A model generated the notes under the pieces. The model saw only the letters and a list, made by a program, of their open reading frames with translations, was not told where the DNA came from and did not search any database. Of a stretch of DNA of 64,000 bases, positions 38,075-48,135 are shown one piece after another; the first letter of the stretch is position 1; every line of letters begins with the position of its first letter. The position numbers and the translations under genes are program-made. Source of the DNA: Methanolobus sp. WCC4 (GTDB lineage Archaea; Halobacteriota; Methanosarcinia; Methanosarcinales; Methanosarcinaceae). Location: NCBI RefSeq assembly GCF_038022665.1, contig NZ_CP150629.1, positions 558,001-622,000 on the forward strand, given 5' to 3'.

Positions 38075-40014
38075 TCTACCTCCATTTTTCTTCCGGCCTC
38101 ACCGATGCCGGAGAAGATGAGCTTTGTTTCCACAGGAAGTCCACCTTCATGTGTAACGATATCATTCCGATGCATATCTATGCTGACCTCAGAAGTATCA
38201 AGACCGGCATCGCTCATGTAGTTCATGATAAGTTTGCTGCCGATCTCTTCCCCGAACTCCAGGGCTTCATGATATGATGCGAACTCTTCCCTGCCTCCCG
38301 GGAAGAAGGTAACAAAAGATGATGTTTTAAGATTGTATTTCGATTCGGTGTAGTTGGCCTTTATGAGAACCTCGAGTTTCCTGGCTCCTTTTCCTGCCAC
38401 TGCTCCAACGGCATTCCCGACGTTACAGTGTTCGGGTACTATGATCTCCGCATCTATGAATTCCGCGAGTTCCTCTGCATAGGCTCTTACCGGTCCGCCA
38501 AGAAGCACAACAGGGAGGTCCACCTTGAATCCGGCAAAGAACTTTCCTCTGAGTACTTTCTCTATCTCTTCCCTGCTTACATCCTCAAGCAGGAATGCGA
38601 TGAGGTTCAATGCCATGTTCCTTGCAACATCTTTCTTTATACTGAAGCAAAGCTCATCTTCATCGGTATCGGAAAGTGATGCCAGTATACCGGCTCCGAT
38701 AACCGAGGCTTCCCTGTTCCATTGGGTGTATTCCCCAAGGACATGAAGTGCATCTGTGGGTGTGAAACCTATCGTCTTGACAAGCCTCTTCTGTATGAGC
38801 AGGTCGAGGGTTCCGGGATTTGGCAACCTGTTCTCATTCCAGTATATCTCACTGACAGTCAGCGGTCTGTCCCCTATCCTTGAGAGCAGTTCCTCTTCGG
38901 CAGGACTGAGATCGGTCGCTTTGAGTCCGGATCGCAGGAAGAACTTGGTGGGCTGGAGATTCTCTCCCATCTGGTTACGAAGGATCACCTGGTTCTGCCT
39001 GAGCTTTTCGATTAGCTCAGGGAATTCCACAGCGGCAAGGCAAAGAGGTATGACCCTTCGAGGCCCTATATTGACAATGTGGTTCCTGATCCATACATGG
39101 CTGTCACCGCCCATTGCGGATGTCTCCATCCTTATGGCCCTGACCTTTGTCTGCCAGCCACCGACCACGGCACCGGATTCGCTGAGTTCGGGTACTCCAC
39201 GGTGTATCAGGGAAACATCGGTACTTGTTCCTCCAACGTCGATAACGACGCAATCCTCATTCTCTGAGAGATATGCTGCTCCCACAAGACTTGCAGCAGG
39301 CCCCGAGAATATGGATTCTATGGGTCTTTTCAGGGCTTCGCTGATACCGACCACAGAGCCGTCACATTTGAGCATCATCAGTTTCGCATCGATCTTCCTT
39401 CTTCTCATCTCGGAACTGACGGCTTCCATGAAATGACTGGATATAGGAATGAGTCTGGCATTCAGGTAAGCAGTGATCCCTCTTTCGTATGCTCCGAGGT
39501 CCTGTGAAAGCTCGTGTCCGCAGACAACCGGAAGTCCGCTCAGTTCCTTGATAAGTTCCTTTATTCTCAGTTCATGGTCCGGGTTACGTACACTGAAGTA
39601 GGACGAGACAGCAAAGGCAGAGACCTTATCTTTAACACTGAGTACAAAATCCCGAACAGGTTCCAGTTCAAGAGGACATACCTCATTTCCGGCACTGTTG
39701 TGTCCTCCTTTCACAAGGGTGAAATGTTCTATCTTTGCCCTGTTCGGTATGTCTGAATCGTTGGCAAGGATAAGCGCAACGGGATAACCTGTCCTTTCCA
39801 GGACACTGTTAGTTGCAAGGGTAGTAGAAACAGATGCGTAACGGACATGTTCCAGATAATGGGGGTCCAGTTCGTTAAGTGTGTTCCTGATACCTGTCAA
39901 AAGGTCAGGATATGTTGTGAGTGATTTATTTGAATCTATTATCTTCCCGTCAGAGTCCCTGATAATAACAGCATCAGTATAGGTGCCTCCGGCATCTATC
40001 CCCAGGCTGTACAT
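38071..40014 (-). CDS. Hydantoinase/oxoprolinase HyuA-like ATPase, paralogue 2
   Basis: 647 residues, closely similar to paralogue 1 along its whole length (S-L-G-I-D-A-G-G-T-Y-T-D-A-V start, F-S-G-P-A-A-S-L-V-G-A-A, D-V-G-G-T-S-T-D-V-S-L, and the E-T-S-A-M-G-G-D-S-H-V-W segment). It is therefore a tandem duplication. A GGAGGT site sits before the ATG. A TATA-like TATTTATC lies about 150 bp upstream, next to a long inverted repeat at 40177-40245. No HyuB-like gene is near. The substrate is unknown. Confidence 0.8.
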   Translation of the reverse strand: MYSLGIDAGGTYTDAVIIRDSDGKIIDSNKSLTTYPDLLTGIRNTLNELDPHYLEHVRYASVSTTLATNSVLERTGYPVALILANDSDIPNRAKIEHFTLVKGGHNSAGNEVCPLELEPVRDFVLSVKDKVSAFAVSSYFSVRNPDHELRIKELIKELSGLPVVCGHELSQDLGAYERGITAYLNARLIPISSHFMEAVSSEMRRRKIDAKLMMLKCDGSVVGISEALKRPIESIFSGPAASLVGAAYLSENEDCVVIDVGGTSTDVSLIHRGVPELSESGAVVGGWQTKVRAIRMETSAMGGDSHVWIRNHIVNIGPRRVIPLCLAAVEFPELIEKLRQNQVILRNQMGENLQPTKFFLRSGLKATDLSPAEEELLSRIGDRPLTVSEIYWNENRLPNPGTLDLLIQKRLVKTIGFTPTDALHVLGEYTQWNREASVIGAGILASLSDTDEDELCFSIKKDVARNMALNLIAFLLEDVSREEIEKVLRGKFFAGFKVDLPVVLLGGPVRAYAEELAEFIDAEIIVPEHCNVGNAVGAVAGKGARKLEVLIKANYTESKYNLKTSSFVTFFPGGREEFASYHEALEFGEEIGSKLIMNYMSDAGLDTSEVSIDMHRNDIVTHEGGLPVETKLIFSGIGEAGRKMEVE

Positions 40015-40673
40015 CAGAGTACCTCCTAGCTACTTTTCACTTTTGGGAGCTTATTCTCAGAAACGGTACATAGCATCATGGTCAGGATGCTTTCAAAATG
40101 AGGGGTCATAATATTCATTGTTTTTACAAACGACATCTACAAACCTCAAGATCAGATAGATAAATACAAGGAAATGGGAAATTCCTGCTCCTTTCTGTTC
40201 TAGTGGAGGTAGAACGAAGGAGCAATTGAAGGAGGTAGAATTTCCACAGAGATGACCGCCTGATGTAGACCCAATTTAAATCAAGGCAAATTGTTCAATC
40301 TCCGATTTCAATTATGTGTTTTCTAATATTTATATTTTTGCTTTCAGTGGGATACTTATGTCTACTACTGAATAATGAAATGGGTATATTGTTACTGTTT
40401 TTTGTAAATCGTTATGCAGTTCCCGTTTTCCAACGCAAAGGAAAGATATATATATGTGAATATGATGTGAGTGATCGATCCATGGCTTTGCCCCTGTTGA
40501 TATATTTATCCCATCTGTCAGATAATGTTCTTTTTTGAATATGGGAAACATTCTCCTCTGATCGATCTCTTTATATATTTTGTGTATAGTTCCGCAACAC
40601 TGCATTAAGCTGAACTTACTTTCTTAAGAAGGTCTATTCATCGTGTTTTTTTTAATTATGGCAACCTTTATCT
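40015..40673. other. Intergenic region between HyuA paralogue 2 and the PAS/GAF gene
   Basis: A 659-bp AT-rich divergent spacer. It contains the inverted repeat at 40177-40245, a TATA-like sequence for the minus-strand HyuA pair (about 40157-40167), and several TATA-like runs at 40325-40460 that could serve the plus-strand gene. The short frames inside look random. Confidence 0.5.
40177..40245. repeat. Long inverted repeat upstream of HyuA paralogue 2
   Basis: GGAAATTC (40177-40184) pairs with GAATTTCC (40238-40245). Inside, TGCTCCTT and GTTCTA pair with TAGAAC and AAGGAGCA, separated by a small bulge, around a GTGGAGG loop. GGAGGTAGAA also occurs twice as a direct repeat. It lies just upstream of the minus-strand TATA box, so an operator is more likely than a terminator. 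Confidence 0.5.
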
Positions 40674-43391
40674 ATGATCAGAAGAACATTTTATTCGTTA
40701 ATATTATATACTGCAAGATCTCTTCCAATGACAGAGACTCTAAAGGTCAATAATTCATCCAGTGAACCGGTGTTTTTGTTTCCCTTACAGGGATGCCTGG
40801 GAAATGAATACAAGTTCGGGAGCTATAAAATGTCAGATGCTAGAATATCGGGAAAAAATGGACTTCATGGGGGTGCTATGCCCGCTTCTATGGATAAGAG
40901 ATTAGAGGCTGTCTATAACAGCAGTCCTGTGATATCTTTCATCTGGAAGGCAGAAGGTGAATGGCCTGTTGAATATGTATCCGGCAACATCACCCAACTG
41001 GGTTATTTCCCTGAGGATTTCCTTTCCGGAAAGTTGCTCTATGGTGATATCGTTCATCCTGATGATCTTGACAGGATCCATATGGAAGTGAACAAGCACT
41101 CCGGGAAAAAGAACACATCCTACTTCTCTCTTAATTACCGAATTCTCACAAAGTCAGATGAGGTTCGCTGGGTCACTGAAAGGTCTTTCATAAAGCGGGA
41201 TGAAGATGGCAACATCACTCACTTCCAGGGAATAATCATCGACAATACCGAACTCGAGAAGACCGAAAGGGAACTGCTGGAGACCGGTAAGAAATACCAG
41301 ATAATATTTGAGAGGTCCCCGGTAGGTATTCTCTATTTTGATGAGAATGGGATCATAACTCACTGTAATAAGAGTTGTTCCGATATCATAGGCGCTCCTG
41401 TAAAGAAGATAGTCGGTTTCAGTGTTCTTTCCTCCCTTAACGATGAAAATCTTAAAGGAGCTGTGGATGTTGTTTTTCTGGGAAATCCCGGCTATTATGA
41501 AGGAGAGTATATTTCCAGCATAAGTGGGAAGAAGCTGAAGATCAGGGCTAGTTTCACGCCTATCATGGATGATGATGGTTCTCTGCTTGGCGGTATTGGC
41601 ATACTTGAGGATATCTCTACCGATGAAGAATCAAAGGAGTTACTGGTCCTGAACGAGAGGCGTCTGGAAGCCCTGCTGGAACTGTATCAGATGCAGGATC
41701 ATCCTATGAACGAGATATCCGAATATGCGATACAAATGGCTGCCGAGCTCACCAACAGTACAACAGGCTATCTTGAATTCCTCAATGAGGATGAGAATGT
41801 ACTGGAAACATATCACTGGCCGATGGACTCGGAGGACCACTTCCTGAGTGATAATGAACCATTCATCCATCCTGTAAAATCTGCCGGTTTCTGGGGTGAA
41901 GCAATACGTGAACGAAAGCCGGTGATAGTCAATAAGCAATATGCTTCTGATAGTGTCGATGATATCTATCCGGGCAAAAAGGAGCGGATGGTTCGACACA
42001 TAACTATTCCGGTATTTGAGAGTGATCAGATAGTTGCAGTTGCCAGTGTTGCTAACAAGGCAAAGGACTACGATGAATCCGATGTTCGTCAACTGACACT
42101 TCTTATGGAAGGAATGTGGAAGCTTGTCCAGTACAAGAACACAAGTGGGATCCTCAATGAGGCATTGAGGATGCGCAGGGTGCTCGAATCTATTATGAGT
42201 TCCAGCCCTGCAATAGTATTCCTCTGGAAACCTGAACAGGACTGGCCTGTGGAGTTCGTTTCTGATAATATCAGACAGTTCGGTTATACTGTTAATGATT
42301 TCATCACCGGGAAGATAATCTATGGTGATATCATCCATCCTTCTGACCTGCAAAGGGTAAGGGATGAAGTGGAAAGGGCCTCAAGGGAAGGTTTCTCTGA
42401 TTTCAGTCAGGAATACAGGATACTTACCAAGTCAGGTGATGTCAGGTGGGTCGATGAAAGGACCATGCTACACTATGACGGGGCTGGCAGGGTGGATTAC
42501 CTTCAGGGTATCATTGTGGATATAACCGAACGCAAGCAAGCTAACAATTTCATCCGTATAGAATGTGATCTTGACAACGTCCTTGGAGAGACAGGCGGAC
42601 TTGAGGAAACATTCGAAAAGCTCCTTGACCTAACTCTTGAAGGAAAGGCAATAGATTCAGGTATCATATACGTGGTTGATGAACTGACCGGAGATTTCGA
42701 GGCTATATCATACCGCGGTCTTTCAGAGGACTTCGTGGGATCCCTTTCCCATTTCGGACCCAACACGCTCATGGCTCGTCTTTTTACCACAGGTTTCCCT
42801 GTTTACAAGTACTTCTCCGAGATCAATATGATGATGCCGGCTGTGAATCTTGATTATGAGGGTTTGCAGGCAATGGCGTTCATTCCCGTAAAGTTCAGTG
42901 ATAGGATTGTTGCAGCTATAGTTCTTGGTTCTCATACGGATCTTGAGATCCCTGCAAATTCCAGGAACCTTGTGGAGACCATAGCGAATCAGGTAGGTAT
43001 AATCATATCCCGTATGAAGAAGGACTCTGGCATCCAGAAAAGTAAGAACAATATGAATTCCCTGCTTGATGCACTTGATGAGATCGTATTCATTATGGAT
43101 CTGCAAGGGCAGATACTTCACATAAATGGGACGCTGACCGAGGTCCTCAACTACCCGGCAAGGGAGCTTGAGATGAATGATTTTCTGATACTCTATCCTG
43201 AGGACTGGGAGGATGAGGTCCTTTCCACCCTGGATGAGATCATGGCAGGCAAGCTGTCCACATGTGACATCCCGCTGGTGAGTAAAGAAGGTATACTTGT
43301 TCCTGTAAGATCAAAGTTCACAATAGGTGACTGGGGAGGACAGGATGTCCTCATATCGATATCCACGCCTGTGAAGGAACCCGGGGTTTAA
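40674..43391 (+). CDS. Multi-domain PAS/GAF sensor without a transmitter domain
   Basis: 905 residues in this frame, with alternative ATG starts at 40830 and 40878 that remove a non-conserved N-terminus. Order of domains: PAS (about 75-195), PAS (207-315), GAF (335-490), PAS (498-622), GAF (625-780) and PAS (795-900). The first and third PAS are near copies (F-I-W-K-A-E-G-E-W-P-V-E-Y-V-S against F-L-W-K-P-E-Q-D-W-P-V-E-F-V-S), so the protein arose partly by internal duplication. No kinase, ATPase, HTH or membrane domain is present. It must act by protein contacts. It is cytoplasmic and sits among HyuA and methylamine genes. Confidence 0.82.
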   Translation: MIRRTFYSLILYTARSLPMTETLKVNNSSSEPVFLFPLQGCLGNEYKFGSYKMSDARISGKNGLHGGAMPASMDKRLEAVYNSSPVISFIWKAEGEWPVEYVSGNITQLGYFPEDFLSGKLLYGDIVHPDDLDRIHMEVNKHSGKKNTSYFSLNYRILTKSDEVRWVTERSFIKRDEDGNITHFQGIIIDNTELEKTERELLETGKKYQIIFERSPVGILYFDENGIITHCNKSCSDIIGAPVKKIVGFSVLSSLNDENLKGAVDVVFLGNPGYYEGEYISSISGKKLKIRASFTPIMDDDGSLLGGIGILEDISTDEESKELLVLNERRLEALLELYQMQDHPMNEISEYAIQMAAELTNSTTGYLEFLNEDENVLETYHWPMDSEDHFLSDNEPFIHPVKSAGFWGEAIRERKPVIVNKQYASDSVDDIYPGKKERMVRHITIPVFESDQIVAVASVANKAKDYDESDVRQLTLLMEGMWKLVQYKNTSGILNEALRMRRVLESIMSSSPAIVFLWKPEQDWPVEFVSDNIRQFGYTVNDFITGKIIYGDIIHPSDLQRVRDEVERASREGFSDFSQEYRILTKSGDVRWVDERTMLHYDGAGRVDYLQGIIVDITERKQANNFIRIECDLDNVLGETGGLEETFEKLLDLTLEGKAIDSGIIYVVDELTGDFEAISYRGLSEDFVGSLSHFGPNTLMARLFTTGFPVYKYFSEINMMMPAVNLDYEGLQAMAFIPVKFSDRIVAAIVLGSHTDLEIPANSRNLVETIANQVGIIISRMKKDSGIQKSKNNMNSLLDALDEIVFIMDLQGQILHINGTLTEVLNYPARELEMNDFLILYPEDWEDEVLSTLDEIMAGKLSTCDIPLVSKEGILVPVRSKFTIGDWGGQDVLISISTPVKEPGV

Positions 43392-43402
43392 CTGTAGTCA
43401 GG

Positions 43403-45322
43403 TCAGTTGTCCCTGTTCCCAACACCCAGTACAACAAGTTTCGTTTCCATTGGTGTTTCCCATCCCAGAGGAATTACCTCATCTTTTTTAATATCTATCT
43501 TTATGTTATCGGGCTCAAGACCTGCTTCTTTCATATAACTGAGGACAGTGTTCTCTCCCAGGTTTACCGCATAGTCCAGAGCCTCCTGGTATTCATAGAA
43601 ATTGCTCTTCCCGTGTTCTGAGAAAACTAGGAACTCCCAGTCAGGAGCAGCCATGGATGCGGGCCTGATCAGCACTTCGAATCTCCTGATCCCCTTGGCA
43701 GCAAGTGCACCGGCTGCGTTCCCGACACTCGAGTATTCAGGAAGTATTATCTCTGCATCCAGTATATCCTGTATCTCGTCCACAAAGGCTGTAACAGGCC
43801 CACCTATCAATACGACCGGTACTTCGATCTTGAACTTTGCAGGTGACTGGATATCGAATATCTTCCTGACCTCTGACTTTTCCACACCATCCAGGAAGAA
43901 CGAGACAAGGTCACATGCCATGTTCTTTGCGAACTCTTTTTTGATATACCGGGCAAATTCCTGCCTGTCCATTCCGGCGAGCGAACCGAGCATATCGGCG
44001 CCGGTATTTGCAGCTTCGACATCTCGTTCTGTGTATTCTCCAAGTACGTGGAGTGCATCGGTAAGTGTGAATCCGATGGGTTGCAGTAACCTCTTTTGTA
44101 TGAGACTGTCGAATACCTTGCTTGATGGATACTTCTTTATGCGGTTGAATATCTCTGTGGTTGATGTAGGATGTTTCTTAACCGCATCCAGTACTTCTTT
44201 TTCCTCAGGACTTGCTTCCATTGCCTCATAGTCTGTTCTCAGATAGAACTTCGTTGGCTGGTAGTTGATCCCTAACCTCACTTTTGAAGGCATGGGATTC
44301 GCTTTGAGCTGTTCCAGAAGATCAGGGTATAGTACGGCAGCCCGGCACAGTGGTATGACCCTTCTTGGACCTATGCTTATCTCTCCTCCTTTGACCCATA
44401 CATGACTGTCCCCTCCCATTGCTGATGTTTCCATCTTGATGGCTTTCACCCTTGTCTTCCATCCACCTACCACGGCTCCTGAATCGCTCATTTCAGGAAC
44501 TCCGCTGTATATCACTGAGATATCGGTGCTGGTGCCACCCACATCTATTACTGCGCATGTTTCTCTTTCTGCAAGGAAGGAGGCTCCTACCAGACTTCCT
44601 GCGGGTCCTGAGAATATGGATTCGATGGGTTTTTTCAGGGCACTCTTTATGCCGATGACCGACCCATCGCATTTGAGCATGAACACTTTTGCATCGATCC
44701 CTCTTCCTCTTATTTCGGACTCGACAGTTGTCATGAATCTCTCGGTCACAGGTATCAGTTGAGCATTCAGGAAGGCTGTGACAGCTCTTTCGAACGCCCC
44801 GAGGTCCTGCGATAGTTCGTAGCTGCAGACCACCGGGCTTCCGGTAAGCTCTATAATGATGTCCTTTGTCCGGAGTTCATGATCATGGTTCCTGACACTG
44901 AAGTACGAGGATATTGCAAAGGCTGAGACTTTATCTTTGACCTGAAGGACAAACTCTTTGATGCTGTCCTCATCGAGGATCTCAGTCTCAATTCCATTAT
45001 GGTCATGTCCGCCGTTGACCTGCAGGAAGTGTTTCGTAGGAAGTTCCTGCCTGATGTCATAGTTGCCGATAAGTATCATGGCGACCGGGGAACCGGTTCC
45101 TTCAAGGATACTGTTCGTAGAAAGTGTGGTGGATACCGACACCACTTTGACATCATTCAGGCACGCGGCATCAAGTCCATCGATAGCTTTTGTTATCCCG
45201 TCCAGAGGGTCCGGATAGCTGGTCAGGGCCTTATTGGACTGGATTATGGTGTTATCCTCATCTTTTAAAAGAACCGCATCGGTATACGTTCCTCCTGCAT
45301 CTATGCCAAGGCTGTAACTCAT
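43403..45322 (-). CDS. Hydantoinase/oxoprolinase HyuA-like ATPase, paralogue 3
   Basis: 639 residues with the same layout as the other two copies: S-L-G-I-D-A-G-G-T-Y-T-D-A-V, F-S-G-P-A-G-S-L-V-G-A-S-F-L and D-V-G-G-T-S-T-D-I-S. It is more diverged than copies 1 and 2 are from each other. A GGAG site precedes the ATG. Upstream, within the promoter, lies TGGAC-AGTT-GTCCA (45357-45370) next to a TATA run. It is divergent from mttB, sharing a 630-bp regulatory region, which is the best context evidence that the family belongs to methylamine metabolism. Confidence 0.8.
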   Translation of the reverse strand: MSYSLGIDAGGTYTDAVLLKDEDNTIIQSNKALTSYPDPLDGITKAIDGLDAACLNDVKVVSVSTTLSTNSILEGTGSPVAMILIGNYDIRQELPTKHFLQVNGGHDHNGIETEILDEDSIKEFVLQVKDKVSAFAISSYFSVRNHDHELRTKDIIIELTGSPVVCSYELSQDLGAFERAVTAFLNAQLIPVTERFMTTVESEIRGRGIDAKVFMLKCDGSVIGIKSALKKPIESIFSGPAGSLVGASFLAERETCAVIDVGGTSTDISVIYSGVPEMSDSGAVVGGWKTRVKAIKMETSAMGGDSHVWVKGGEISIGPRRVIPLCRAAVLYPDLLEQLKANPMPSKVRLGINYQPTKFYLRTDYEAMEASPEEKEVLDAVKKHPTSTTEIFNRIKKYPSSKVFDSLIQKRLLQPIGFTLTDALHVLGEYTERDVEAANTGADMLGSLAGMDRQEFARYIKKEFAKNMACDLVSFFLDGVEKSEVRKIFDIQSPAKFKIEVPVVLIGGPVTAFVDEIQDILDAEIILPEYSSVGNAAGALAAKGIRRFEVLIRPASMAAPDWEFLVFSEHGKSNFYEYQEALDYAVNLGENTVLSYMKEAGLEPDNIKIDIKKDEVIPLGWETPMETKLVVLGVGNRDN

Positions 45323-45954
45323 TCTTGTGAACTCCTTTCTATCTTCTCTTTTTCAATGGACAGTTGTCCATATCCATATTATATATATTTTTTGCACGCC
45401 CAATTAACGCCGTGAATCCAAATAACAGTATCAGTATGCTTGTTTTTATTATGAGCTCCATATGTACATAGGATGTTTCTAGTAAAATTTATATACGATA
45501 ATTATGTGATGTGATCTTATCTGTAAGGTGCTTTGCAAAGTAATGTGAAAATATACTGAAACCATCCTCTTTTTCATTTTAGATATAAATGAAAGTGGAT
45601 TTTCAGAAAAGTTTATATATTATATATGCTGCCTGGTCGATGGTAAAGTATTTATGCTACAAAGCAATCTGTATCTTTGCACAGATGGGCATATTCTGGG
45701 TGTTTATTGAAAAACACTATCTACTGAAGTTATGTATCTAAATGCTCTCCTTTTTTGTTCGTCATCTTTATATACTCTTCCTCAAAACACTCCAATAGCA
45801 AAATATAAATACTGAATTAGCAAGAAAAGCTTATATACATGCACATTATACCTATTCAGCAGGAACAAACTGCTCAATGCATGTTCAATCCTTTCCGGGA
45901 ATCTCTCAAGTATCTAAATTATCCCGGAAAAATTCAAATTGGAGGTTAAAGAAA
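45323..45954. promoter_or_regulatory. mttB promoter region: Divergent regulatory region of HyuA paralogue 3 and the mtt operon
   Basis: A 632-bp spacer. On the plus strand, TATA-like boxes occur at 45488-45497, 45611-45626, 45766-45777, 45801-45810 and 45829-45840. The last fits a TSS near 45862 and a leader of about 90 nt ending in TTGGAGGTT. On the minus strand, a TATA run (45376-45392) and the TGGAC-AGTT-GTCCA inverted repeat (45357-45370) serve the HyuA gene. A shared ACAGTATCA element lies at 45425-45452. Confidence 0.5.
45425..45452 (+). repeat. ACAGTATCA element, copy 2
   Basis: ACAGTATCAGTATGCTTG followed by a T-run and ATTAT, in the divergent spacer upstream of mttB. Confidence 0.4.
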
Positions 45955-47445
45955 ATGGTAAACCACTATTACCCAGGTAGAAGCCCATTAGATGGTGTAA
46001 GTCTGGAGTTATTCTCTGAGGACGATCTCAGGGCTCTGCACTATGCTACGATGGATGTCTTCATCAACACTGGTATCCAGGTATCAGACGCTGAAGCAAG
46101 GGCTATCTTCAAAGAAGGTGGCTGTCTTGTTGACGAAAAAACACACATCGTTAAGATCCCTGAATTTGTAGTTAACAGGGCACTGCGTGACTGTCCTTCA
46201 AAGTTCGTCCTCTGGGGACGTGACAAGAAGAACAACGTCAAGCAGGAACACAAAGGAAAGGTACACTGGACCTGTTTCGGTACCGGTGTCAAGATGTGCA
46301 ATTATGAGGCACCAGGCAAGTACGTGACTGTTGACTCAACAGACAAAGACCTTGCAGACACAGCAAAGATCTGTGACTGGGCAGAGAACATCGACTACTA
46401 TTCACTGGCAGTTTCCGCAAGGGACTGGGCAGGAAAGGGTGCACAGGACGTACACGAGACCCTGACACCTTTGATGAACACAACAAAGCACTTCCACCAC
46501 ATCGACCCTGTAGGCGAGAACGTAGAATACTACCAGCAGATCGCAACAGCATACTATGGTGGAGATGACGAGGAAGCACGTAAAAAGCCTATTTTCTCAA
46601 CACTGCTCTGTCCAACAAGCCCTCTTGAGCTTGGTGACAATGCATGTCAGGTCATCATAAAGGGTGCAAGATTCGGTACACCTGTGAATGTACTCAGTAT
46701 GGCAATGGCCGGAGGTTCATCACCAGTACACCTTGCAGGTACACTCGTTACACACAACGCTGAGGTACTTTCCGGTATCGTACTCGCACAGCTGGTCCAG
46801 CCAGGTGCACCAGTATGGTACGGTAGCTCAACCACAACATTCGATCTTAAGAAAGGAACAGCACCAGTAGGTTCACCAGAACTCGGACTTATCAGTGCAG
46901 CTGTTGCAAAGCTCGGTCAGTACTACGGTCTGCCAACATTCGTTGCTGGTTCGTAGGCAGATGCCAAGATACCTGATGGCCAGGCTGGTCATGAGAAGAC
47001 AATGACAACAATTCTTCCATCCTTTGCAGGTGCAAACACCCTGTACGGAGCAGGTATGCTTGAGCTCGGTATGACATTCTCACTCGAACAGCTCGTTCTT
47101 GACAATGATATGATCTCCATGACAAAGAAGGCAATGCAGGGAATCCCTGTAAGCGAAGAGACCCTTGCAGTTGAATCCATTGACCAGGTTGGTATTGGAA
47201 ACAACTTCCTTGCACACAAGACAACAAGACAGAACATCGATCTCCCATCCAGCCCAATGATCATTGACAGGCTCATGTTCGGAGACTGGGAAATGGCAGG
47301 TGCAAAGGACATCGCAACGGTTGCTCATGAAAAGGTCGTTGACATCATGAAGAACCACGAAGTCGCACCAATAGACGCTGACCTGCTCAAGGATATGCAG
47401 GCAGTTGTAGAGAAGGCTGACAAGGCATTCAGGGCCAGCATGTAA
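45955..47445 (+). CDS. mttB: Trimethylamine methyltransferase MttB, UAG-encoded pyrrolysine at 334
   Basis: The frame is open from 45877, but the ATG at 45955 with TTGGAGGTT upstream gives the usual MttB start. TAG at 46954-46956 is codon 334, as in M. barkeri MttB, and the gene continues in the same frame to TAA at 47443-47445 (496 residues). It methylates Co(I)-MttC with trimethylamine. The part after TAG is conserved coding sequence ([14 protein letters not shown]). First gene of the mtt operon; mttC starts 16 bp later. Confidence 0.96.
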
Positions 47446-47461
47446 AACAGGAGGTTTAAAA

Positions 47462-48109
47462 ATGGCAACAAAAGAAGAAATTATTGCAAAAGCAAAAGCA
47501 GCTATTCTTGATTTTGATGATGAAGCAGCAGCAGCAGCAGCCCAGGAAGGGCTTGATGCAGATGTAGATCCTGTTGCTCTTATTCAGGATGGCTTCACAG
47601 CAGCTATGAACGAGGTTGGTGACCAGTTCGAAGCAGGTACTCTATTCCTTCCACACGTCATTGCAGCATCAGAGGCAATGAGCGCAGGAGTGGCTGTACT
47701 TACACCAGCACTTGAAGCAAAGGGCGCAGAGACAGAGAGCAAAGGAACTATCGTTATCGGTACAATTGAGGGAGATATCCACTCCATCGGTAAGGATATT
47801 GTTGCAACAATGCTCAAGATCGCCGGATTCAAGGTAGTCGACCTTGGAAGGGATGTTCCTATCAAGAAGTATGTAGAGGAAGCAAAAGAGGTCGGTGCAG
47901 ACATAGTAGCTTCATCAGCTCTTATGACCACAACAATGGTCAACCAGATACAGATCGAGGAACAGCTCAAGGAAGCAGGTATCCGTGACTCACTCAAGAC
48001 AATGGTCGGCGGTGCACCTGTAACCCAGGACTGGGCAACCAAGATCGGTGCAGACATCTACGGTGAGAATGCCACTGATGTGGTCTCCAAGCTTAACGCA
48101 ATGTTCTGA
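47462..48109 (+). CDS. mttC: Trimethylamine corrinoid protein MttC
   Basis: A 215-residue corrinoid carrier for the methyl group from MttB. Cobalt ligand His107 lies in G-D-I-H-S-I-G-K-D-I-V, after a helical cap (about 1-90) with a run of seven alanines near its start. S-S-A-L-M-T-T-T-M and V-G-G-A-P-V-T hold the B12 tail. An AGGAGGTT site precedes the ATG. The methylated protein is demethylated by MtbA. A series of hairpins follows the gene. Confidence 0.95.
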   Translation: MATKEEIIAKAKAAILDFDDEAAAAAAQEGLDADVDPVALIQDGFTAAMNEVGDQFEAGTLFLPHVIAASEAMSAGVAVLTPALEAKGAETESKGTIVIGTIEGDIHSIGKDIVATMLKIAGFKVVDLGRDVPIKKYVEEAKEVGADIVASSALMTTTMVNQIQIEEQLKEAGIRDSLKTMVGGAPVTQDWATKIGADIYGENATDVVSKLNAMF

Positions 48110-48135
48110 GACAAAAAAGGAGAATTTAGAGAATT

